Assembly (NCBI GenBank): GCA_002394635.1
Contig: DGUK01000016.1
Location: forward strand, 1-11,729
From: Faecalitalea sp. UBA4312
GTDB lineage: Bacteria > Bacillota_I > Bacilli_A > Erysipelotrichales > Erysipelotrichaceae
DNA: 11,729 nt
Reading direction: 5' to 3'
Position numbers and translations under genes: made by a program. Below, piece after piece: positions 6,436 to 11,729 of the stretch. How positions within the stretch are numbered: position 1 is the stretch's first letter; the number at the start of each line of letters is the position of its first letter. Under the pieces are notes generated by a model, which had not been told where the DNA came from, did not search any database, and worked only from the letters and a program-made list of their open reading frames with translations.

Positions 6436-7197
6436 CTATTGACATACAGTAAAATTATCAGGTAAATCAGTGGACAGGGTCCATTGATCGATGTATACAT
6501 GAACAAAATCATCGGCGTGTGCCCAACAACACAAAGCGTGTTGATTGAATTTGGACGCATCCATTAACAAGGAACAGTCAGAACATCGTTCCATTACAGC
6601 TTTTTTCATAGCGCCGATGGAAATGTCGAATACATATACTTCGCCATTTTTTGCGTTCAGTCCATTGGCTGTCAAAAAAGCTTTATCGAAATGAAACCGT
6701 GCGATCATTTCCATGGTCAAGGGACCAAAGGATGTATCGTACGCTTTTTTGAATTGGCCGCCCAGTAAAAAGATATCCCCGGTGAAATCATTTGGCAGTT
6801 TCTGTACAAAATATGTATTCGGGGTAACAATGGTTACTTGTTTGTTCTGAATGAATTCCAGCAGAAAGGCGGCCGTTGTACCAGAATCAATATAAATACA
6901 ATCCCCGTCCTGGATAGACTGTGCTGCTTTCTGACAAATACATCGTTTTTCATCAGCGTGGATAAATTCCTTATCCACTGTCGCGATTTCATGATAAGAA
7001 GTCAGTGTCTTTCCCAGGTCCTTTAAGGAAGCACCACCTCTTTCACGAATGATCAGTCCTTGTTTTTCCAATTCATCCAGGTCACGCATAACACTGGAAC
7101 GAGATGTCTGCAGCATCTGCATCAAGTCCTTGATTGTGACCGAGGACTGTTGATGCAGCAGTTCCATGATGCGGATACTTCTTTCTTTCGATAACAT
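6436..7197 (-). CDS. DeoR-family transcriptional regulator
   Basis: A 253-residue DeoR-type repressor. The N-terminal winged helix-turn-helix (residues 1-57) has the family pattern VTIKDLMQMLQTSRSSVMRD followed by LDELEKQGLIIRERGGA. The C-terminal DeoRC sensor domain, which resembles ribose-5-phosphate isomerase and usually binds a sugar phosphate, contains YIDSGTTA and LLMDASKF. The start ATG has GGAGG seven bases upstream and lies two bases after the activase stop codon. It sits third in the operon, between the activase and nanE genes, so it is probably autoregulated. The 10-bp phased WTCA repeats in the divergent promoter upstream of the operon are its most likely target (inference). The position implies that the inducer is a phosphorylated sugar-like intermediate of this pathway. 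Confidence 0.92.
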   Translation of the reverse strand: MLSKERSIRIMELLHQQSSVTIKDLMQMLQTSRSSVMRDLDELEKQGLIIRERGGASLKDLGKTLTSYHEIATVDKEFIHADEKRCICQKAAQSIQDGDCIYIDSGTTAAFLLEFIQNKQVTIVTPNTYFVQKLPNDFTGDIFLLGGQFKKAYDTSFGPLTMEMIARFHFDKAFLTANGLNAKNGEVYVFDISIGAMKKAVMERCSDCSLLMDASKFNQHALCCWAHADDFVHVYIDQWTLSTDLPDNFTVCQ

Positions 7198-7199
7198 GT

Positions 7200-8084
7200 T
7201 CAGCCTCCGATCTTCACTTCTACATGGTATTGTTTGCCTAATTCTATATAAGGTGTCAATTGTGCCGGATCCATCATAGGGAAGTCATAGAGATAGGTTT
7301 TATGCAGCTGTTCCCATTTCGTTTTCCCCATGGAATGATAAGGAAGGAAATTGGCTTGTTGAATGCCTAAACGGGCATCCAGCTCCAATATGGATCTTAA
7401 TGTTTCCGGATCATCATTAAAGGTGGGGATGACCGGTGTCCTGGATATGACCTTCTTTGGATCCAGATATGACAAATTGATGATGATTTGTTCCCAGTTT
7501 CCCCCGGTGACTTCCTTCAGTTTTTTTGCATCTGTATGTTTGACATCAAACAAAAACAAGTCGATATACGGCTCTGCCTGTTTCAATAATTCAAGCGGAT
7601 AGCTGCCTGTTGTTTCCACAGCGACATGCAGGTTTTCCTTCTTAAAAGCCTGGATCAACTGCAGGAATCCTTCAAACTGTACAAAAGGTTCGCCTCCGGA
7701 AACGGTGACACCTCCATGGCTCATATCGTAATAATCCTTGTCCTTCAATACTTCCTGAACGATATCTCGTATCTCCATCGGCTGTCCATTGAGAGTCAAT
7801 GCGTTTTGCAGACAGTGATCCACACATTGCCCGCAGTGATGGCATAGGGCCGGATCCCAGTGAAAGGATGGCACAAAGGAAATGGCCTGATAAGGACATA
7901 TCTTCGCACATGTTTGGCAATGGATACATTTTCCGCTGTTGTGCATCAATACGGGAGACACTGTCCAGGTTTCCGGATTGGCACACCATGGACAGTGCAG
8001 GGGGCATCCTTTCAAAAAGACGGTGGTACGGATCCCTGGTCCATCATGGGTGGCAAATTTTTCAATATTCGATACATTAATCAT
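7200..8084 (-). CDS. Glycyl radical enzyme activating enzyme (radical SAM)
   Basis: A 294-residue radical SAM activase, which uses S-adenosylmethionine and a reduced 4Fe-4S cluster to abstract hydrogen from the glycyl residue of its partner enzyme. HDGPGIRT (residues 13-20) is followed by the radical SAM motif Cys27-x3-Cys31-x2-Cys34. A ferredoxin-like insert carries two complete 4Fe-4S sites, Cys53/56/59/63 and Cys81/84/87/91. GGVTVSGGEP (124-133) is the SAM-binding GGE motif. The extra clusters match activases of dehydratase/lyase-type glycyl radical enzymes rather than the short pyruvate formate-lyase activase. The ATG overlaps the end of the enzyme gene by 8 bp, with AGGA upstream inside that gene, pointing to translational coupling. 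It surely serves the adjacent enzyme. Confidence 0.95.
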   Translation of the reverse strand: MINVSNIEKFATHDGPGIRTTVFLKGCPLHCPWCANPETWTVSPVLMHNSGKCIHCQTCAKICPYQAISFVPSFHWDPALCHHCGQCVDHCLQNALTLNGQPMEIRDIVQEVLKDKDYYDMSHGGVTVSGGEPFVQFEGFLQLIQAFKKENLHVAVETTGSYPLELLKQAEPYIDLFLFDVKHTDAKKLKEVTGGNWEQIIINLSYLDPKKVISRTPVIPTFNDDPETLRSILELDARLGIQQANFLPYHSMGKTKWEQLHKTYLYDFPMMDPAQLTPYIELGKQYHVEVKIGG

Positions 8085-10347
8085 ATAAAGTCCTGCTCAA
8101 TAATTCATCTTGTACATCTTTTGTCAGATTCACAAATACTGCGCTGTAGCCGGCAACCCGTACAATCAGATCTGGGTATTTTTCCGGATGGATCTGGGCA
8201 TCTTCCAAAACCCCGTGATCGACCACTGTCACCATCAGCTGACAACCGCCTTTTTTAAAATACGTTTGAAATAACAGTTTCACTTTTTCCTTATCCTGGT
8301 GCATCATGCGAGGAGTAAACTTTATATTTTGTACACTGCCCCCATGGTATTTTGCTTTGAATAGGGATAAGGAGTTCAATACCGCTGTCGGTCCGGATCG
8401 GGCGGCACCTCCCTGTGGATTGTTGGCCGGATTCATATAAACACCCCGGTTTCTTCCGTCCAGGGAAGCATCGGTCTGATGTCCCCAATCGGTATTGGTC
8501 TGGTTATTGGAAATGACGATCAGATAATAGCCCATGCCTTCATCGATCCCTCGCTGGCGAATGCCTTTGGCTACAAATTCGTAAAGATCATTGGCCATTT
8601 CATCCACATCCGGGTTATCATTACCGTATTTTGGCAAATCGAGGATTTCTTTCTGCAGTTGCTCATACCCTCGATAATCCGCTAAAGCGGCCTGATTCAA
8701 TTGTTTCAATGAATACTTCTTCTGGTCATATACCAAGGTCTTGATGGCATACAATGCGTCGCTGGCATTGATATTTCCATACGTTTCATTGGTACCCCCA
8801 AGGATCCGTACGCCCCCATCGAGAAGTGCTTTTTGCCGGTGGATACAATCATCCATCAAGATCGAAGTAAACAGGAAGGAAACCTCCTGATTCATAACTT
8901 CATAGCTGTGCCTCTGGCAGTAAACACTCAGATCAAAATAGAAGTTCAATAATTCTTTATACTGGTTATAAAAATCATCAAAGGCTTGAAAAGAAGACAA
9001 CGGTTTGACTTTGACAGGGCCCGCCCTGTAAACATGATCCATCGGATCATACCCTTCATTGAGGGCTAACTGCATGATCTTGACCAGGTTTAACAGCGTA
9101 TTCGGGGTTCCGACACTTTGCCCCTGGATCACAAATTCACCGCATCCAAACGGGACATACTGCTCTGCCGTTTTCCGGTCAACACGCATCGCATACTGCA
9201 CGGCAGGTACATTGACATCATCGTTGTATAATGTCGGATAGGTGGCCCCACTGGCAATGCATTCATAGGCCATGTCCATAATATCCGCTGGTGTGTTCTG
9301 ATCAAAACGTAAGGTAAACTGAGGCTCAACATATCTTGTATCTTTACAGACACGTAGACAAATACGGGTAAATAAATCACACGCTTCCACATCCTCACGT
9401 CCCTGGCCACCGACGATGATCCGTCCATTGACGGTCGTTCTGCGATTTTCAATCATTTTCCACAGTGATTTTACAATGCGATAGGCCTGTTCTTCATCCA
9501 AGATCCCGGTATCAATATCATGTTTTAAGAAAGGGCCTAATACGATGTCCATGCGCCCGTAATTGATACAGCCGGCACATAAGGCATACAGCCAGAATAA
9601 CTGTAAAGCCTGTCGGAAGGTTTCGGGTTTATGATCTTTGATAAAGAGAAGATCAAAGCGCATCTGCTGCAATTCTTCTTTTCTTTTTCTATCTTCGCTC
9701 TCTTGGTAAGCCTGCTCAACCAATTCGATCTGTCGATCAATGACCTGTACAAACAGATGCATGGCCTCCATACAGGCTTGGATAAAATCATTCTGTGGCT
9801 GTGCGCCAATCAAGCGCATTAGACCGGGAATGCCAAGATTGACCAGTTTCTTATAATCGAGCATCATACCACTTAAACGGGCCGTTGCCATAAACGGATA
9901 TGTGCAATCGATAAAGCGACCTGTTGTATCCTCATTTAAAACATCTTGACAATAGATAGCTTTGACATCGTGATCCATCCAATAGTCATATAATATATCC
10001 ACACGAGCTTTCTGCTCCGGTGTTTCCAAAGTATCTTTAAAGGCTCTTAATTTGTGGAACACACAATAGTGACCTACACCACCGATGGATGTAACGGAAC
10101 CAAATCCGATCGGCAAAAAATCCAGACGTCCAGCAATCAGATCCCCATCTTCTATATGACGGAATAAAACCGGAAAAATGGTTTTCAGACAACGGATCTC
10201 CCGTTGCGCTTTGGATGATCCTTCACTTTCCTTATGGGCTTGGGTATAAGCTTCCATGATCTCCAATTGTTCTAACGGACTCTTTTCACACGGAATTTTT
10301 ACAGAGACTTCTACATTCTGTGCTCCATCAATACGAATTCGTTTCAT
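8077..10347 (-). CDS. Glycyl radical enzyme, PFL-like superfamily, reaction unassigned
   Basis: A 756-residue glycyl radical enzyme. The C-terminal radical motif is VRVAGYSAVF with Gly733. The active-site thiyl loop is PFGCGEFVIQGQSVGTPN with Cys402 and Glu404. Pyruvate formate-lyase would have two adjacent cysteines, so that activity is not expected despite likely database labels. The Cys-x-Glu pattern is that of glycerol, propanediol, choline and related dehydratases/lyases, but those normally have Cys-Val-Glu and here the middle residue is Gly. The linker before the radical domain reads NPANNPQGGAARSGPTAV, also atypical, and the N-terminus (MKRIRIDGAQNVEVSVKIPC) is unfamiliar to me. The start ATG has AGAGGTG six bases upstream; an in-frame GTG nine bases earlier lies inside that site. 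First gene of the operon with its activase, a DeoR repressor and nanE. Substrate unknown; a phosphorylated polyol or sugar is a reasonable guess. Confidence 0.93.
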   Translation of the reverse strand: MKRIRIDGAQNVEVSVKIPCEKSPLEQLEIMEAYTQAHKESEGSSKAQREIRCLKTIFPVLFRHIEDGDLIAGRLDFLPIGFGSVTSIGGVGHYCVFHKLRAFKDTLETPEQKARVDILYDYWMDHDVKAIYCQDVLNEDTTGRFIDCTYPFMATARLSGMMLDYKKLVNLGIPGLMRLIGAQPQNDFIQACMEAMHLFVQVIDRQIELVEQAYQESEDRKRKEELQQMRFDLLFIKDHKPETFRQALQLFWLYALCAGCINYGRMDIVLGPFLKHDIDTGILDEEQAYRIVKSLWKMIENRRTTVNGRIIVGGQGREDVEACDLFTRICLRVCKDTRYVEPQFTLRFDQNTPADIMDMAYECIASGATYPTLYNDDVNVPAVQYAMRVDRKTAEQYVPFGCGEFVIQGQSVGTPNTLLNLVKIMQLALNEGYDPMDHVYRAGPVKVKPLSSFQAFDDFYNQYKELLNFYFDLSVYCQRHSYEVMNQEVSFLFTSILMDDCIHRQKALLDGGVRILGGTNETYGNINASDALYAIKTLVYDQKKYSLKQLNQAALADYRGYEQLQKEILDLPKYGNDNPDVDEMANDLYEFVAKGIRQRGIDEGMGYYLIVISNNQTNTDWGHQTDASLDGRNRGVYMNPANNPQGGAARSGPTAVLNSLSLFKAKYHGGSVQNIKFTPRMMHQDKEKVKLLFQTYFKKGGCQLMVTVVDHGVLEDAQIHPEKYPDLIVRVAGYSAVFVNLTKDVQDELLSRTLYD

Positions 10348-10370
10348 CCTGGTCACCTCTCTTTACTTAC

Positions 10371-10376
10371 ACTATA
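10371..10376 (-). promoter_or_regulatory. Candidate -10 box for the glycyl radical enzyme operon
   Basis: TATAGT (10376-10371) on the minus strand lies about 25 bases before the start codon, next to the WTCA array. The best -35 candidate, TTGATT (10402-10397), is 20 bp away, which is long, so the exact promoter is uncertain. Confidence 0.3.
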
Positions 10377-10387
10377 ACACATAATCA

Positions 10388-10433
10388 TTCAAAATAAATC
10401 AAAATTAATCATAACTATTCATTTTTTATCAAA
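10388..10433. promoter_or_regulatory. Five WTCA motifs at exact 10-bp spacing, candidate DeoR operator
   Basis: Between the divergent operons TTCA or ATCA recurs at 10388, 10398, 10408, 10418 and 10428, each exactly 10 bp apart, followed mostly by A/T. All copies face the same side of the helix. The array lies just upstream of the extended -10 promoter of the HAD gene and overlaps the likely -35 area of the glycyl radical enzyme operon. DeoR-family repressors are known to use short direct repeats in tandem; assignment to the DeoR protein encoded in this operon is inference. Confidence 0.55.
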
Positions 10434-10455
10434 TCCAAAGATTCTTTTTGAAATG

Positions 10456-10464
10456 TGGTATAGT
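10456..10464 (+). promoter_or_regulatory. Extended -10 promoter of the HAD-IA phosphatase gene
   Basis: TGGTATAGT is an extended -10 element (TG, one base, then a five-of-six TATAAT match). No good -35 is seen, as is common with extended -10 promoters. The start codon is 24 bases further on, with AAAGGAG (10475-10481) between. Confidence 0.55.
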
Positions 10465-10487
10465 AAACAAATAAAAAGGAGTTCATT

Positions 10488-11192
10488 ATGAAATTTTGTT
10501 TTGACTGCGATGATACCTTATATAACTGCCGCCAACCCTTTTTGGATGCGCTGGCTGCGATGATACCGGATTATAACGGAGATATGGATGCATTCTATCG
10601 TTGCTACAGGGACAATGGGGAAAAAGTATTTGAATACGAACAAAAGAATATTATCACCAATGACGATGTGGGCATTTACCGGATCTATATGGCTTGTAAA
10701 GAGTGTGGCATTCCTTTTGGTTTGTTGGAAGCTGCTGATTTTCAGGATCTGTATCGGCAGAACCAGAAGCATATTCATATGGCGCCTGCCTTGCATACTT
10801 TTTTTCAAAATACGAACAGTGAAATCAGTATTTTATCCAATGGACAGGAAGCCCATCAAAAGGATAAGATACGGACACTTGGCATGTACAACTATGTGAA
10901 GGAAGATCATGTCTTTATCAGTGAACAGATCGGTGTGAATAAGCCGCATAAAGAAGCCTTTGAGATTATGGCGCACTCGCTCCATACGCAGCCGGAAGAC
11001 TGGATCTATATTGGAGATCATTATATCAACGATATCCAGGGAGCCAAGCAAGCCGGAATGCACACGATCCATATGAACCGTCACCATCACCAGGAAGGCC
11101 CTTGTGCAGATGTCGTGGTATATACGGAAGAGGAACTTGTAAACGTATTAAAAAAACTGGAGAATGAACACAAACAGCTGAAACAAGGATAA
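10488..11192 (+). CDS. HAD-IA family hydrolase (YjjG/phosphoglycolate phosphatase-like)
   Basis: A 234-residue cytosolic haloacid dehalogenase-type phosphatase. Motif I is FDCDDT with nucleophile Asp6 and acid/base Asp8. Motif II is ILSNG with Ser117. The motif III lysine is Lys152 in NKPHKEAF. Motif IV is GDHYINDI with Asp177 and Asp182. The cap lies between motifs I and II, as in subclass I. AAAGGAG is well placed, six bases before the ATG. The gene is divergent from the glycyl radical enzyme operon and shares its regulatory region, so it may act in the same pathway, removing a phosphate from a product or from a toxic side product. That link is inference; nucleotidase or housekeeping phosphatase roles are equally compatible with the sequence. 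The stop codon sits in the loop of its terminator. Confidence 0.9.
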   Translation: MKFCFDCDDTLYNCRQPFLDALAAMIPDYNGDMDAFYRCYRDNGEKVFEYEQKNIITNDDVGIYRIYMACKECGIPFGLLEAADFQDLYRQNQKHIHMAPALHTFFQNTNSEISILSNGQEAHQKDKIRTLGMYNYVKEDHVFISEQIGVNKPHKEAFEIMAHSLHTQPEDWIYIGDHYINDIQGAKQAGMHTIHMNRHHHQEGPCADVVVYTEEELVNVLKKLENEHKQLKQG

Positions 11193-11206
11193 CAGCTGTT
11201 TTTTTA
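11172..11206 (+). terminator. Intrinsic terminator of the HAD-IA gene
   Basis: AAACAGCTG (11172-11180) and CAGCTGTTT (11193-11201) form a 9-bp stem that runs into a T-tract. The 12-base loop holds the end of the gene, including its TAA stop. Confidence 0.85.
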
Positions 11207-11212
11207 TGACTT

Positions 11213-11251
11213 CAGGTAAAATACTCTATTTGAGTATGAACCTGTCTTTTT
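11213..11251 (+). terminator. Second tandem terminator-like hairpin
   Basis: CAGGT/ACCTG (11213-11217, 11240-11244) encloses ATACTC/GAGTAT (11221-11226, 11232-11237) with a small internal loop. TCTTTTT follows directly. It lies seven bases after the first terminator and probably acts as a backup. Confidence 0.55.
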
Positions 11252-11304
11252 AAGGTGATATAGTTTGGGTTCGTTATGATATCTTTAAAAAAAGTACTTT
11301 GGTT

Positions 11305-11331
11305 TTGACACGATTTGAATATTCATATACT
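11305..11331 (+). promoter_or_regulatory. Probable promoter of the ABC transporter gene
   Basis: A perfect TTGACA (11305-11310) and TATACT (11326-11331) are separated by 15 bp, shorter than the ideal 17. The leader would be about 60 bases and carries AAGGAG just before the start codon. Confidence 0.5.
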
Positions 11332-11400
11332 AGAAATAATTGTAATTCATTGGACAACAAAGGCTTATCTAATTGTCTTTTTTCATAAGGAGATATTCAA

Positions 11401-11729
11401 ATGATCCAGTTACAGAATCTGACAATTGAAACCAGGCATCCGATCGTCAGGAATATTCACTATACGTTTCAGCTTGGTAAGATCTATGGCATTGTCTCAG
11501 AGAATGGCAGTGGGAAAACCACGTTATTTCGGACGATGGTCCATTTGATCGACCCAAAAGAAGGAAAGATCCTTTTCGACGGAAAGCCTGTAGAATCCTG
11601 CTTAAAAGATGTTTTTTACTATGAAGATGTGGAATGGCTGGATGGAAACTTAAAGGGAGAAGACTACATAGCATTTGTTAAGAAAATGTGGGATTCCAAG
11701 GCTGACATAAAACCTGTGATCCAGGCTTT
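11401..11729 (+). CDS. ABC transporter ATP-binding protein (N-terminal part)
   Basis: The first 109 codons of an ABC-type ATPase, cut by the window edge. After a short N-terminal strand (MIQLQNLTIETRHPIVRNI) comes Walker A SENGSGKTT with Lys39, then the LIDPKEGKILFDGKPV segment typical of the family. The Q-loop area reads YYEDVEWLDGNLKGEDYI, with no clear Gln. This resembles the short ABC-2-type exporters (bacteriocin, antibiotic or Na-efflux type) where YLPE-like sequences take this place. The signature motif and Walker B lie beyond the edge. AAGGAG lies about nine bases before the ATG. A permease gene is expected downstream. Substrate unknown. Confidence 0.9.
   Translation, partial: MIQLQNLTIETRHPIVRNIHYTFQLGKIYGIVSENGSGKTTLFRTMVHLIDPKEGKILFDGKPVESCLKDVFYYEDVEWLDGNLKGEDYIAFVKKMWDSKADIKPVIQA

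Noticed and set aside
6423..6560. Longer NanE N-terminus starting at 6560
   Set aside because: It would overlap the DeoR gene by over 120 bp, while a strong AGGAGG precedes the ATG at 6422.
8291..8488. Reading frames opposite or out of frame with the GRE, rho, pdxK and activase genes
   Set aside because: They lie wholly within strong genes, have no ribosome binding sites and show no family motifs.
8077..10356. Naming the large enzyme pyruvate formate-lyase (formate acetyltransferase), or starting it at the GTG at 10356
   Set aside because: It lacks the adjacent Cys-Cys pair and has a Cys-x-Glu site and a two-extra-cluster activase. The GTG lies within the ribosome binding site of the ATG at 10347.
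5673..11192. Assigning the operon to the anhydrohexitol 6-phosphate pathway
   Set aside because: That pathway, as I recall it, uses an aldolase and glycerol dehydrogenase with a GCVE-type enzyme. None of these is visible here, and an epimerase of the NanE type needs a carbonyl that anhydrohexitols lack.
11353..11380. GACAA/TTGTC stem plus T6 as an attenuator in the ABC gene leader
   Set aside because: Only five base pairs with a 15-base loop; too weak to support.

Overview
The window looks like chromosomal DNA from a low-to-moderate GC anaerobic Bacillota, probably a gut-type member of Erysipelotrichia or a relative. The reasons are A/T-rich intergenic DNA, strong AGGAGG-type ribosome binding sites, compact operons, intrinsic terminators with U-tracts, and an oxygen-sensitive glycyl radical enzyme with its activase. 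The taxonomic call is inference; no rRNA or other marker is present.

Layout. Positions 1-314 are the 3' end of a gene with a very acidic tail, closed by a terminator. Positions 396-2092 (+) hold a Cof-type HAD phosphatase and an unrecognised polytopic membrane protein, probably co-transcribed. The membrane gene overlaps tail to tail by 47 bp with a minus-strand gene (2046-2693) for an unrecognised secreted protein. Positions about 2746-3360 hold no convincing intact gene. Their minus strand is purine-rich and carries two tandem 78-bp repeats that look like a decayed Lys/Glu-rich repeat protein, followed by a minus-strand terminator-like hairpin. A pyridoxamine/pyridoxal kinase gene (3435-4283, +) then converges on rho (4292-5584, -); the rho terminator lies inside the end of the kinase gene.

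The most interesting part is 5673-11192. A minus-strand operon reads: glycyl radical enzyme (756 aa), its activating enzyme (8-bp overlap), a DeoR-family repressor (2-bp gap), and a NanE-like N-acylmannosamine-6-phosphate 2-epimerase (13-bp gap, with its ribosome binding site touching the repressor stop codon). A HAD-IA phosphatase is transcribed divergently. The shared promoter region holds five WTCA motifs at exactly 10-bp spacing, a good candidate operator for the DeoR protein. The glycyl radical enzyme has Cys402-Gly403-Glu404 where the characterised dehydratases and lyases usually have Cys-Val-Glu, and it lacks the Cys-Cys pair of pyruvate formate-lyase. I cannot assign it to a known reaction. 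My working inference is an anaerobic sugar-phosphate or amino-sugar-phosphate pathway controlled by a sugar-phosphate-sensing repressor.

The window ends with two tandem terminators and the first 109 codons of an ABC transporter ATPase (11401 onward, +).
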